Assembly (NCBI GenBank): GCA_004564215.1
Contig: CP024846.1
Span: 496,001-560,000 of the forward strand
Source: Beijerinckiaceae bacterium
GTDB taxonomy: Bacteria > Pseudomonadota > Alphaproteobacteria > Rhizobiales > Beijerinckiaceae
DNA length: 64,000 nt
Direction of reading: 5' to 3'
Under the pieces are notes generated by a model. It searched no databases and had not been told where the DNA came from. It saw only the letters and a program-made list of their open reading frames with translations. How positions within the stretch are numbered: position 1 is the stretch's first letter; each line of letters opens with the position of its first letter. This document shows, piece after piece, positions 20,506-29,573 of this stretch. Made by a program: the position numbers and the translations under genes.

Positions 20506-22035
20506 ATGAGACAGGACGCAACGGTCGATCTCCTCATCATCGGCGGGGGCGTCAATGGGTCCGGAATCGCAAGAGACGCGGCGGGGCGCGGCCTGTCGGT
20601 GATGCTATGCGAGCAAGGCGACCTTGCCGGCGCTACTTCATCGGCGTCCAGCAAGCTCATTCATGGCGGCCTGCGCTATCTCGAATATTATCAGTTCCGT
20701 TTCGTCCGCGAGGCGCTGAAAGAGCGCGAAATATTGCTTGGCATTGCCCCGCACATCATCTGGCCGGCGCGCTTTGTTCTGCCCCACGATAAACAGCTGC
20801 GCCCGACCTTCCTGATTCAGATCGGACTTTTTCTTTATGATTGGTTGGCTCCCAGTCGCCGCTTGCCCGGATCGAGACGGCTCAAGCTCAAGGGCTCGGT
20901 GGAAGGGGCGCCCCTGCAGGAGCGGTTGACTACCGGCTTTGTTTATGCGGACTGCCGTGTCGACGATGCGAGGCTGGTGGCGCTCAATGCCATCGACGCA
21001 GGCGAGCGCGGCGCTGAGATTTGTCCAAGAACACGCTGCATCTCGGCATGGCGTGAGAAGGGACTTTGGCGGGCCGACATGCTGCAGACACGTGATGCGG
21101 CGCAGTTCCAGGTGAGTGCACGCGCGCTTGTCAATGCGGCCGGACCATGGGCCGCGAAGATGAACGAAACACTGGGGGGCTTGCCTGAGCCCGAGACCCT
21201 CCGTCTCGTCAAGGGCAGCCACATCATCGTGCCGCGCATGTTCGAGGGCGAACATTGCTACATTTTGCAAAACATCGACGGCCGGGTAATTTTTGTCATG
21301 CCCTATGAAAGCGGTTTCACGCTGATCGGGACGACTGAGATCGCCTTTGCCGGCGATCCATCGACGGCAAAGACCGACACGGAGGAAGTTAGCTATCTTT
21401 GCGCGGCCGTATCGCGATATTTCCGTCGGCCCCTCGCGCCGTCCGATGTCGTTGAAAGTTTTTGTGGCGTGCGGCCGCTTTACGACGACAACGCGAGCAA
21501 TGCTTCCGCTGCCAGCCGCGACTATGTTCTCGATCTCGATGCACCACCCGGCAGCGCTCCGCTCGTATCGGTCCTCGGCGGCAAGATCACAAGCTACCGC
21601 AAACTCTCCGAGGACGTGGTCGATCGGCTCCTGCCCTATCTCGACCCTCCGCGAGCGAAACCCTGGACCGCGACGACGCCCCTGCCCGGCGGCGATATGG
21701 AGGGCGGTGATTTCGACAGATTTCTGAGGACGCTTCGCGCAAAATTTTGCTGGCTTGATGAAGGCATGCTTGTCCGCATCGCGCGCGCCTACGGAACCCG
21801 GGCTGAATTGATTTTAAAGGATGCCCGAAACCTAAGTGATTTGGGCGAGGATTTCGGTGCGGGTCTCTATCAAGCCGAGATCGACTATCTCATCGATCGG
21901 GAATTTGCATTGACCGGCGAAGATGTGTTGTGGCGGAGGTCCAAGCTGCGCCTGCATATGTCGCCAAGTCAAATCACCCATGTAGCCGCCTATGTCGATG
22001 CGAGGGTACGGGCGCGCGAGTATCCCAATGTCTGA
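20506..22035 (+). CDS. glpD: Glycerol-3-phosphate dehydrogenase (FAD, respiratory)
   Basis: 509 aa from ATG 20506 with GAGG upstream; a TTG 16 codons earlier is unlikely. FAD-binding DLLIIGGGVNGSGIARDAAGRG, then SSASSKLIHGGLRYLEYYQF, NAAGPWA, LVKGSHIIVP, FVMPYESGFTLIGTTE and VLGGKITSYRKLSE are GlpD signatures. It oxidises sn-glycerol 3-phosphate to dihydroxyacetone phosphate and passes electrons to quinone at the inner membrane. glpK overlaps its end by 8 bp; together they form a glycerol utilisation pair. No GlpF or GlpR is present here. Confidence 0.95.
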   Translation: MRQDATVDLLIIGGGVNGSGIARDAAGRGLSVMLCEQGDLAGATSSASSKLIHGGLRYLEYYQFRFVREALKEREILLGIAPHIIWPARFVLPHDKQLRPTFLIQIGLFLYDWLAPSRRLPGSRRLKLKGSVEGAPLQERLTTGFVYADCRVDDARLVALNAIDAGERGAEICPRTRCISAWREKGLWRADMLQTRDAAQFQVSARALVNAAGPWAAKMNETLGGLPEPETLRLVKGSHIIVPRMFEGEHCYILQNIDGRVIFVMPYESGFTLIGTTEIAFAGDPSTAKTDTEEVSYLCAAVSRYFRRPLAPSDVVESFCGVRPLYDDNASNASAASRDYVLDLDAPPGSAPLVSVLGGKITSYRKLSEDVVDRLLPYLDPPRAKPWTATTPLPGGDMEGGDFDRFLRTLRAKFCWLDEGMLVRIARAYGTRAELILKDARNLSDLGEDFGAGLYQAEIDYLIDREFALTGEDVLWRRSKLRLHMSPSQITHVAAYVDARVRAREYPNV

Positions 22036-23521
22036 GGAAAATTATCTTCTGGCAATCGATGAGGGCACCACGTCCACGCGGAGCCTGATGTTCGACCCAT
22101 CTGGACGGCTATTGGCCAGCGCGCAGAAAGAGTTTTCCCAAAACTATCCGCATCCCGGCTGGGTCGAGCACGATCCGCAAGAGATTTGGCGCGATGTGGT
22201 GCAGACCGCTCGCGAGGCCATTGCAAAATCGAAATCGCCCGTGGCGATCGGTATCGCAAACCAGCGCGAAACGGTCGTTGTCTGGGACCGTGCAACAGGC
22301 GCACCGATCTACCCCGCCATTGTTTGGCAGGACAGGCGCACCGCCGGAGAATGCGAGCGATTGCGCAGGACGGGTGCCGAGGAGCTGGTGCGAGCGCGCA
22401 CCGGCTTGTTGTTGGATCCTTATTTTTCGGCGACGAAACTCGCCTGGATCCTGGACAACGTAAACGGTGCGCGAAAGCAGGCCGAACAGGGAAAGCTCGC
22501 CTTCGGTACGATCGACAGTTTCCTGCTTTGGCACTTGACCGGTGGAGCGGTCCACGCGACCGACGCGACAAACGCTTCGCGAACCATGCTGTTCGACATT
22601 CACCGCCAATGCTGGGACGGCGAGCTGTTGCGGCTCTTCGATATCCCCGAACCGCTGCTCGCCGAGGTCCACGACAACGCCCATCTTTATGGCACCACGG
22701 CGCCGGGCTTATTCGACGTCCAGATACCGATTGCGGGCCTGGCGGGCGACCAGCATGCCGCGATGATCGGCCAGGCCTGTTTCGAGCCTGGAATGGTGAA
22801 GGCGACCTTCGGCACGGGCTGCTTTGCCTTGCTCAACACGGGTCAAAAGCTCTTATCTCCGGCCAAGGGGACGCTCTCGACAATGGCCTATCGGCTCAAA
22901 GGCCAATCCATTTTCGCTGCAGAGGGATCGGTGTTTGTCGCGGGCGCCGCGATCAAATGGCTGCGCGACGGTCTGGGCTTTCTTACGGAGGCCGCGCAAT
23001 CCGGTAGCATAGCGGCGGGTCTTGCCGGCAACCAAGGTGTCTATCTGGTCCCGGCCTTCGCCGGTCTTGGCGCGCCCTATTGGGACCCCCGTGCAAAAGG
23101 ATTGATCTGCGGCCTCACTTTGGAATCCAAGCCGGCGCATATCGTCCGCGCGGCGTTGGAATCCGTCGCCTACCAAGCCTTCGATCTGCTGCAAGCCATG
23201 ACGGGAGACGGTGTCTTAGGCGTGCCACGCACTTTGCGTGTCGATGGAGGAATGGCAGCCAACGATTGGTTCTGCCAGTTCCTCGCCAATGTGCTCGCCA
23301 CTCCGGTGGAACGGCCGATCATGCTTGAGGCGACCGCGCAGGGGGCTGCCTTCCTGGCCGGGCTAACGCTCGGCGTATTTCCGGATCTGGCCGCGATCTC
23401 GTCAACGTGGGAACTCGGCGGCCGCTTTGAACCGCGCATGGACGCCGCCGAACGGGAGCAATTGCTCAACGGCTGGCGTACAGCGATTCAACGCACGCTG
23501 GTGCGAGACACCCCAAGCTGA
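22028..23521 (+). CDS. glpK: Glycerol kinase
   Basis: 497 aa from ATG 22028 (MSEENYLLAIDEGTTSTRS), overlapping the glpD stop. FGGY-family blocks: AIDEGTTSTRSLMFD, GWVEHDPQEIW, GIANQRETVVVWDRATG, AIVWQDRRT, GDQHAAMIGQACF, GTGCFALLNTG and VDGGMAANDWFCQFLAN. It phosphorylates glycerol to sn-glycerol 3-phosphate, the GlpD substrate. Confidence 0.96.
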   Translation: MSEENYLLAIDEGTTSTRSLMFDPSGRLLASAQKEFSQNYPHPGWVEHDPQEIWRDVVQTAREAIAKSKSPVAIGIANQRETVVVWDRATGAPIYPAIVWQDRRTAGECERLRRTGAEELVRARTGLLLDPYFSATKLAWILDNVNGARKQAEQGKLAFGTIDSFLLWHLTGGAVHATDATNASRTMLFDIHRQCWDGELLRLFDIPEPLLAEVHDNAHLYGTTAPGLFDVQIPIAGLAGDQHAAMIGQACFEPGMVKATFGTGCFALLNTGQKLLSPAKGTLSTMAYRLKGQSIFAAEGSVFVAGAAIKWLRDGLGFLTEAAQSGSIAAGLAGNQGVYLVPAFAGLGAPYWDPRAKGLICGLTLESKPAHIVRAALESVAYQAFDLLQAMTGDGVLGVPRTLRVDGGMAANDWFCQFLANVLATPVERPIMLEATAQGAAFLAGLTLGVFPDLAAISSTWELGGRFEPRMDAAEREQLLNGWRTAIQRTLVRDTPS

Positions 23522-23549
23522 CGCCCAAAAGCCCCAAAGGGAGTTCACC

Positions 23550-24413
23550 ATGCGCACAAACATTTCGGCGCCTGACAATGCGGCGACGGTCTCGCGCCGC
23601 GAAGTGCTCGCGGCCTCGGCCGCCGCGACCATGGGCTATACGCTCGCGGCGGGCCCGGTCCGCGCGGATGTTATCAAAACCGATGTCGAGGGTTTGTCCG
23701 CCGGGCTAGCCAATGTGAAAACATCCAGCGGCGAGATGCCGGCCTATTACGCAAAGCCTTCCGGGGCCACACATCCGCCGATCATCCTGATAGCCATGGA
23801 AGTCTTCGGCCTGCACGAACACATCAAGGATGTGGCTCGCCGGCTTGGCAAGCTCGGCGCCTTGGCAGTTGCCCCGGATTATTATTTCCGGCTCGGCGAC
23901 CTCACCAAAATTGCCCAGCCGGCGCAATTGATGCCCCTGGTGAACAGCAAACCCGATCAGGAGCTTTTTTCGGATCTTGATGCGACGGTCGCCTGGGCCC
24001 AGGCTCAAGGAGGCGATGCGAATCGGCTCGGCATCATCGGCTTTTGTCGAGGTGGACGAACCGTCTGGCTCTATGCGACGCACAATCCGAATTTGAAGGC
24101 CGGCGTCGCCTTTTACGGAAGTCTGATGGATCCGAGCAACCCGGCCATGCCCAAAAACGCGTTCGATCTCGCGGCGGACGTAAAAGCGCCCGTGCTGGGC
24201 CTCTATGGGGCCGAAGATACCGGGATTCCGCCGAACCAAGTGGAGGAGATGAAGAAGAGGCTGCAAGCCGCAGGAAAAACTGCTGAATTCAAAATCTATC
24301 CCGGTGCCGGCCACGGATTTTTCGCAGATTACCGGCAGAGTTATCGGGCGGAGGCAGCGCAGGACGCCTGGAAAGAGATGCAAGCATGGTTCAAGAAATA
24401 CAATGTGTTATGA
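23550..24413 (+). CDS. Exported dienelactone hydrolase family protein
   Basis: 287 aa from ATG 23550, preceded by AAGGGAG. The N-terminus carries a twin-arginine-like SRREVLAASAA and a cleavable stretch ending VRADV. The alpha/beta hydrolase core has the dienelactone-hydrolase nucleophile Cys166 in GFCRGGR, Asp in YGAEDTGIP and His in YPGAGHGFFADYR. The natural substrate is unknown; exported members are usually annotated as carboxymethylenebutenolidase-like. It starts 28 bp after glpK and may be transcribed with it. Confidence 0.85.
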   Translation: MRTNISAPDNAATVSRREVLAASAAATMGYTLAAGPVRADVIKTDVEGLSAGLANVKTSSGEMPAYYAKPSGATHPPIILIAMEVFGLHEHIKDVARRLGKLGALAVAPDYYFRLGDLTKIAQPAQLMPLVNSKPDQELFSDLDATVAWAQAQGGDANRLGIIGFCRGGRTVWLYATHNPNLKAGVAFYGSLMDPSNPAMPKNAFDLAADVKAPVLGLYGAEDTGIPPNQVEEMKKRLQAAGKTAEFKIYPGAGHGFFADYRQSYRAEAAQDAWKEMQAWFKKYNVL

Positions 24414-24614
24414 AGAGTTTATAATCTTAATCTGTAACTGTTGACATCGTCGAAATTGACAAATCGACCCCAAGAGACCGAAGGCCAAGTTTTCACTGGA
24501 CTCGGCGGCGGTCTCCCCTCGAGTAACTGCGGCGCTATGGCAGTGGAACTGCAAGGATCCATACCCATTTGTTGTAGGACTTCATTTGTGAAGCACAAAA
24601 TGTTTGGAGAGACC

Positions 24615-25082
24615 ATGCGTCCGGGCTGGCAGGTAGGGGTTCTCGCGATCGTCACGACGTTCGCATTTGCATCGGACGCGGTCGCACGGGCGCCCTCGCC
24701 GCCAAAAAGGACTGTCCATCATAGGCAGGTCAGCGGCACACATCACCAGGGTTATGTCTACCGGGGGTATCGAGGCGGGCTCGTCTACGCGCCTGGCGCG
24801 CAAGGCGCCGGGAACGGGCGGAAGGCGCACTTTGCCGATCTCGTCGGCGATCCAGAGAGCGGCTACGGCTTCTATCCGCTGCCGCTTGAGTATCGCATTG
24901 GCGCTTGGCGCTATCGCCTGCGCCACCCGCGCGCATGGTGGGAAAATCCCATCTATTTTGCAGTCGCAGCCGACGCAGCGCGCTACAACGATTGGATTCC
25001 AGCGGATCAGGGCTACCGCTACGGCGTCTTCAACCCGATCGATGGCGTCGGAACACCGTTCTTCGGCGGCTACTACCGATGA
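24615..25082 (+). CDS. Secreted hypothetical protein, aromatic-rich
   Basis: 155 aa from ATG 24615, with GGAGAG upstream; an ATG at 24600 is also in frame. Residues 1-25 form a signal peptide (VGVLAIVTTFAFASDAVA|RA). The mature part is rich in Tyr, Gly, Trp and Arg, with GYVYRGYRGGLVYAPG near the start and WWENPIYFAVAADAARYNDW later. I do not recognise a family. It is probably a small periplasmic or surface protein with its own promoter region of about 200 bp. Confidence 0.6.
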   Translation: MRPGWQVGVLAIVTTFAFASDAVARAPSPPKRTVHHRQVSGTHHQGYVYRGYRGGLVYAPGAQGAGNGRKAHFADLVGDPESGYGFYPLPLEYRIGAWRYRLRHPRAWWENPIYFAVAADAARYNDWIPADQGYRYGVFNPIDGVGTPFFGGYYR

Positions 25083-25478
25083 GCTCGCCGGTTATCCAGC
25101 GCTCCGCCTGATGTTTCATAACGGGAAGAGCACGCTCTCTGCTGTCCCGCTCATTTCGATGCACCGCCATGTGGACAGCCGATGCGGGATCGAATCCGGC
25201 CCGCTAAAAGTTTCGAAAATGCCGATCGTGTGAAAGTGCGCCGTATGGCCGCGATCCACATTGATGAAAGGCAGAAAGAAGCCGAAGCGCTCGCCGGCTG
25301 TATCGCGGAGCGAAGCATTTGGGCGTCGAACACCGGAGCGCAGCTGGAAAGTTCAGTGTCGCGGCCTTATTTTTACGGAAAGCCTAGGCCGGCCCGCAAA
25401 GGATCGGCTGAACCTTTACTGTTTTGAAACCGTATCCAATCGCGAGTGCGGAGCGGCAAATTCGGGAGGACCAAAGCC
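25083..25478. other. 396-bp spacer, possible small ORF 25182-25427
   Basis: The only open frame of note is 81 codons (25182-25427, plus strand; MRDRIRPAKSFENAD...), with no ribosome site and no recognised family. The last part is the phhA leader, ending in GGGAGGA before ATG 25479. Nothing else stands out. Confidence 0.3.
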
Positions 25479-26405
25479 ATGGCCGTTCTCCATCAAACCG
25501 ATCGGCGGGCCGCCAGCCCGGATTGGACCATTCCGCAAGGCTTCGAACGCTACACCGAGGCCGATCATCGCACCTGGATCACGCTCTATGACCGGCAGGC
25601 CGAGATCTTACCTGGCCGCGCGTGCGAGGCCTATCTGCATGGCCTCAAAGCGCTGGATCTGCATGGCCAGGGCATCCCTAATTTCGACCGGCTGAACGAA
25701 AAACTCTTCGCGCTCACCGGATGGCAGATCATGGCGGTGCCGGGGCTCGTGCCCGACGCGGTTTTCTTCGAGCATCTCGCCAATCGACGTTTTCCCGCCG
25801 CGAATTTTATTCGCCGTCCCGAAGAGCTCGACTATCTTGAGGAGCCCGATATTTTCCACGATGTGTTCGGCCATGTGCCGATGCTCAGCGATCCTGTGTT
25901 CGCCGATTACATGCAAGCCTATGGAAGAGGCGGCCTGCGCGCGCTTTCTTTGGGACGGCTGCATAATCTCGCGCGGCTCTATTGGTACACGGTCGAGTTC
26001 GGGCTGTTGGAAACCCCAGAGGGCTTGCGGATCTATGGCGCGGGAATCGTCTCGTCGAGGACGGAATCTCTATTCGCACTCGTCTCCCCCTCGCCGAACC
26101 GGATCGGCTTCGATTTGGAACGAGTGATGCGCACGCCTTACCGGATCGATGATTTTCAGCAGGTCTATTTCGTCGTGCCGTCGCTGCAAGATCTGCTCGA
26201 TGTGACGACGAAGACCGATTTCGGTCCTCTCTATGCAAAACTGATGAATGCGAGCGACGTCGGGATTGCTGAAATCGAACAGGGCGATAAAGTCTTCACC
26301 CGCGGTACGCAGGCCTATGCCGAGAGCGGCGGACGTCTTTGCCCGAGCGCGCTCGAATCCCAAACGCTTGGTTTTCAAATTCCTGGTCATGATATGAAAG
26401 CGTGA
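25479..26405 (+). CDS. phhA: Phenylalanine 4-monooxygenase
   Basis: 308 aa from ATG 25479, with GGGAGGA upstream. Catalytic domain only, as in bacterial enzymes. The non-haem iron ligands are visible: His127 and His132 in IFHDVFGHVPM and Glu173 in WYTVEFGL. It hydroxylates phenylalanine to tyrosine using O2 and a tetrahydropterin, which must then be recycled. The SDR gene 70 bp downstream carries dihydropteridine-reductase-like motifs. It is the first step of the aromatic amino acid pathway that continues with hppD, hmgA, fahA and maiA. Confidence 0.96.
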   Translation: MAVLHQTDRRAASPDWTIPQGFERYTEADHRTWITLYDRQAEILPGRACEAYLHGLKALDLHGQGIPNFDRLNEKLFALTGWQIMAVPGLVPDAVFFEHLANRRFPAANFIRRPEELDYLEEPDIFHDVFGHVPMLSDPVFADYMQAYGRGGLRALSLGRLHNLARLYWYTVEFGLLETPEGLRIYGAGIVSSRTESLFALVSPSPNRIGFDLERVMRTPYRIDDFQQVYFVVPSLQDLLDVTTKTDFGPLYAKLMNASDVGIAEIEQGDKVFTRGTQAYAESGGRLCPSALESQTLGFQIPGHDMKA

Positions 26406-26475
26406 CACCAGCTTACGCCAACAGCGGACCCCGCTGGAGACCGACTGTTGCCCTCCTTCCAAGAGGATGAGTTTT

Positions 26476-27159
26476 ATGAAAGACAAGATTTTGGTTGTGA
26501 CAGGCGGCTCCGGGGCACTCGGACGTGCGGTCGTGAACGCCGCCTTGGATGCGGGAGCTTTCGTGGCAATTCCCGGCCGGGAGTCGGCGGAAAAGTTGCC
26601 GCCGCGCGACCGGCTCTTGATTCTGGGTGGGGTCGATCTCACCGATTTTCCCGCCACCAAGCAAGCCTTTGAAAAAGTGGCGGCGCATTTTGGCCGCATC
26701 GATGCGCTGGCCAATATCGCCGGCGGGTTCCAATGGCAGAAGCTTGCAGATGCCGATCTCGCGGTTTGGTCCGACATGTTCCGGATAAATCTATTGACCG
26801 CCGCCACCGCGACAAAGGCGGCGCTGCCATTCCTGCGGGACTCGCGCGGCGCAATCGTCAATGTGGCCTCGGCCCCGGCGAAAAAGGCCGGGGCGGGAAT
26901 GGGCGCCTATGCGGCGTCGAAGGCAGGCGTGTTGCGGCTGACCGAGAGCGTCGCGGAAGAGGAAAAGGATAACGGCATTCGGGTCAATGCGATCTTGCCG
27001 ACGATCATCGATACGCCGGCCAATCGCGCCGGCATGCCAAAGGCCGACTTCTCACGTTGGGTGAAACCAGAAGACATCGCCAAGACGATCTTGTTTCTTT
27101 TGTCCGCCAACGCCGAGGCAATCACCGGCGCCGAAATCCTGCTCGCCGGGCGAACCTAA
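26476..27159 (+). CDS. SDR oxidoreductase, probable quinonoid dihydropteridine reductase
   Basis: 227 aa from ATG 26476, nine bases after AGAGG; ATG 26467 directly abuts that site. Rossmann VVTGGSGALGRAV, ANIAGGFQWQKL, and the catalytic YAASK of classical SDRs. Near the C-terminus, LPTIIDTPANRAGMP and KADFSRW strongly resemble the vertebrate dihydropteridine reductase segment P-x-T-L-D-T-P-x-N-R-x-x-M-P-x-A-D-F-S-x-W. Being directly behind phhA, it likely reduces the quinonoid dihydropterin made by that enzyme. Similar sequences occur in other bacterial SDRs, so biochemical proof is lacking. Confidence 0.7.
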   Translation: MKDKILVVTGGSGALGRAVVNAALDAGAFVAIPGRESAEKLPPRDRLLILGGVDLTDFPATKQAFEKVAAHFGRIDALANIAGGFQWQKLADADLAVWSDMFRINLLTAATATKAALPFLRDSRGAIVNVASAPAKKAGAGMGAYAASKAGVLRLTESVAEEEKDNGIRVNAILPTIIDTPANRAGMPKADFSRWVKPEDIAKTILFLLSANAEAITGAEILLAGRT

Positions 27160-27167
27160 TCTCGGTC

Positions 27168-27653
27168 TCATGTTCTGAGCGGCAAGCGGCGGATCTCTTT
27201 CAGCTTGTTCAAGACAATCGACGATTTGACGTTTGAAACGCTGGGATGGGGCAGGATCAGGTCGTTGATGACACGGGAAAGATCGCCAAGGCTGCGCACC
27301 ACGATCTTCAGCATATAGTCGGCATCTCCGGTGAGCGCAAACGCCTCCTGTATCTCATCAATATGATTTACCAACTCTTTGAATTTCTTTGCATTTTCTT
27401 TTGAGTGGGGTGACAGACTCACCTGGATGAGCGCGATCAGGCCGATGCCCAGACGTTCGGCGTTCAGCCGCGCCTGATAGCCTTCGATGATGCCGGATGC
27501 CTCGAGGCGAATACGCCGGCGCGAACATTGCGAGGCGGAAAGACCGATCGCATCGGCAAGTTCGGCGTTGGTCAGCCGTCCATCAGCCTCAAGCGCGACC
27601 AGGAGCTTGAGGTCGAAACTGTCCAGCGCGGTCGCCTCTTGCAGATCTGGCAT
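27168..27653 (-). CDS. Lrp/AsnC family transcriptional regulator
   Basis: 161 aa from ATG 27653 (MPDLQEATALDSFDLK); a TTG four codons earlier is possible. HTH domain about 8-60 (GRLTNAELADAIGLSASQCSRRR), then the RAM ligand domain (IALIQVSLSPHSK, EAFALTGDADYMLKIVVRSLGDL). It is divergent from hppD with about 106 bp between starts, so it probably senses an aromatic amino acid or intermediate and controls the hppD and phhA genes. Convergent with the SDR gene. Confidence 0.9.
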   Translation of the reverse strand: MPDLQEATALDSFDLKLLVALEADGRLTNAELADAIGLSASQCSRRRIRLEASGIIEGYQARLNAERLGIGLIALIQVSLSPHSKENAKKFKELVNHIDEIQEAFALTGDADYMLKIVVRSLGDLSRVINDLILPHPSVSNVKSSIVLNKLKEIRRLPLRT

Positions 27654-27759
27654 GGTTTTACACAATCCGTGCGCAAAATAGGGAAATAGCTTCCATTATA
27701 CACACATTGGCGGGCAGTTCTGCGCTATTCTTTCACTTTCAAAGGTTGGAGTTCCCGTC

Positions 27760-28863
27760 ATGGGTCCTTTTCCGCACGATGCGCCACCGCCCCGGATCAG
27801 CGTGGACAATCCCGCCGGCACGGACGGGTTCGAATTCGTGGAATTCGCCGATGCTCAGCCGGAAGCGCTCCGAAGCTTGTTCGAACAGATGGGTTTCGAA
27901 CGGGTTGCCGTGCATAAGAGCCGAGCGATCGAGCTTTATCGTCAAGGCCGCGTCAATTACATTTTGAATGCCGATCGCACGAGTTTCGGTGGAAGGTTTG
28001 TCGATTTACACGGCCCCTGCGCCTCCGCGATGGCGTGGCGCGTGGTCGATGCCAAGCATGCTTTTGCGCATGCGCTGGCCCATGGTGCCGAGCCCTACAA
28101 TGGAGCGACCGACGCCAAGACGCTCGACGTTCCCGCAATTCTCGGGATCGGCGGAAGCCTGATCTATTTTATCGATACCTATGGCGATAAGGGCTCGCCC
28201 TATGGGGGTGAATTCGAGTGGGTGGATGAGCCGGATCCGGTGCCCTCGGGGTGCGGGATCGACTACATCGACCATCTCACCAACAATGTGTTTCGCGGCA
28301 ACATGGACCGCTGGTATCAATTTTATAAGAATCTCTTCAATTTCCGCCAAATCCGCTACTTCGACATCGAGGGAAGAAAGACCGGGCTGTTTTCGCGGGC
28401 CCTGACAAGTCCCTGCGGCAAAATCCGGATTCCCTTGAATGAATCCGCCGACGACAAGAGTCAGATCGAGGAATATTTGCACCAATACAAAGGCGAAGGC
28501 ATTCAGCACATCGCCTGTGGTTGCAAAGACATCTACGCAACCGTGAAACGCTTGGCGGGCAATGGGCTGGCTTTCATGCCGCCGCCGCCCGAGAGCTATT
28601 ACGATCGTGTTGCAGCACGCCTCCCGCGGCACGGCGAGCCACTCGAGGAATTGCGCGCCAATGGTCTTCTCATCGACGGCGAAGTGGTCGAGGGAGAACG
28701 TCCGAGGCTCCTCTTGCAGATTTTCTCGAAGACGGTGATTGGCCCGATCTTTTTCGAGTTCATCGAGCGTAAGGGCGATGAAGGATTTGGCGAAGGAAAC
28801 TTCCGCGCTCTGTTCGAATCGATCGAAGCGGACCAAATCGCGCGTGGCGTGCTCAGCGCCTGA
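27760..28863 (+). CDS. hppD: 4-hydroxyphenylpyruvate dioxygenase
   Basis: 367 aa. Two vicinal-oxygen-chelate repeats; the C-terminal one carries the Fe(II) ligands: His in GIDYIDHLTNNV, His in EGIQHIACGC and Glu in GPIFFEFIERKG. It converts 4-hydroxyphenylpyruvate to homogentisate. The Lrp-type gene is divergent upstream. A tyrosine aminotransferase, needed to make the substrate, is not in the window. A strong hairpin follows the gene. Confidence 0.96.
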   Translation: MGPFPHDAPPPRISVDNPAGTDGFEFVEFADAQPEALRSLFEQMGFERVAVHKSRAIELYRQGRVNYILNADRTSFGGRFVDLHGPCASAMAWRVVDAKHAFAHALAHGAEPYNGATDAKTLDVPAILGIGGSLIYFIDTYGDKGSPYGGEFEWVDEPDPVPSGCGIDYIDHLTNNVFRGNMDRWYQFYKNLFNFRQIRYFDIEGRKTGLFSRALTSPCGKIRIPLNESADDKSQIEEYLHQYKGEGIQHIACGCKDIYATVKRLAGNGLAFMPPPPESYYDRVAARLPRHGEPLEELRANGLLIDGEVVEGERPRLLLQIFSKTVIGPIFFEFIERKGDEGFGEGNFRALFESIEADQIARGVLSA

Positions 28864-28956
28864 TGCTTGCCATCCAACTTGCTGCGCTTCGCGGAACAAA
28901 TTGGTCTGGAAAGCCCGCGGCCGTGCGCAAAACGTTCAGCATGAACGAAGGTATAG

Positions 28957-28982
28957 CCTGCGAGCGGGCCAGCGCTCGCAGG
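28957..28982. terminator. Hairpin between convergent genes (10-bp perfect stem)
   Basis: CCTGCGAGCG-ggccag-CGCTCGCAGG, followed by AT-rich sequence on both sides but without a run of T. It lies 93 bp after the hppD stop and two bases beyond the stop of the convergent membrane-protein gene. A shared bidirectional terminator is the likely role. Confidence 0.5.
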
Positions 28983-28984
28983 AA

Positions 28985-29401
28985 TTAATTGCTGTCACAA
29001 CGCCGCGCCCACAGATACTCGGCATAGAGTGCGGTGATGATCAATACGAGCACGAGTGCGACGAGCCAAGCCACGGCCAGCGAACCCGCTGCAGGCAGTT
29101 CATAGGCGCGGTAAATGTACTGCGGAGGTTGGTCCGTAAAGGGACTGAAATGCGCCAGCCAAGCGAAGGCCACGCCGGCACCCGCGATGATTGCCCAGAA
29201 CAGAGGGCCGACCCTGTTTTTTAAGTAGAAATACAGTCCAAAGCCTAAGATTGAATTGATCACGAGGGTCACAGCAAATGACGCCACCCACTCCGCGCTC
29301 AGCGGCGCGCGAAAGTCCCCTCGGGCCATATGGTCGACGGTGTGACCCAAATTCAGTATTATTATGAGAAATATCAAAATTATGAGTTTTCTGTCACGCA
29401 C
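28985..29401 (-). CDS. Small four-helix inner-membrane protein, unknown function
   Basis: 138 aa from GTG 29401, with AGGAG seven bases upstream. Four hydrophobic helices: about 6-24 (IILIFLIIILNLGHTVDH), 38-58, 66-85 and 108-130. A histidine pair sits in the first (GHTVDHMARGDF). No family is recognised. It lies between hppD and hmgA on the opposite strand and is probably unrelated to the tyrosine pathway. Confidence 0.65.
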   Translation of the reverse strand: MRDRKLIILIFLIIILNLGHTVDHMARGDFRAPLSAEWVASFAVTLVINSILGFGLYFYLKNRVGPLFWAIIAGAGVAFAWLAHFSPFTDQPPQYIYRAYELPAAGSLAVAWLVALVLVLIITALYAEYLWARRCDSN

Positions 29402-29573
29402 GAGATTCTCCTGAATATTGACCCGCAGGAAGATGCCACCCGAGCTTTTACTAAATCTCCATCTGTCTTTTTGTTCGCACGAACTTATCTAACATCTTTG
29501 AGATTATATCCCGGGGGCGCTAAATGCCACGCCGTGATTTCGAGGTTTCTCCGGTACCGAAGAGTCTCCTCCC

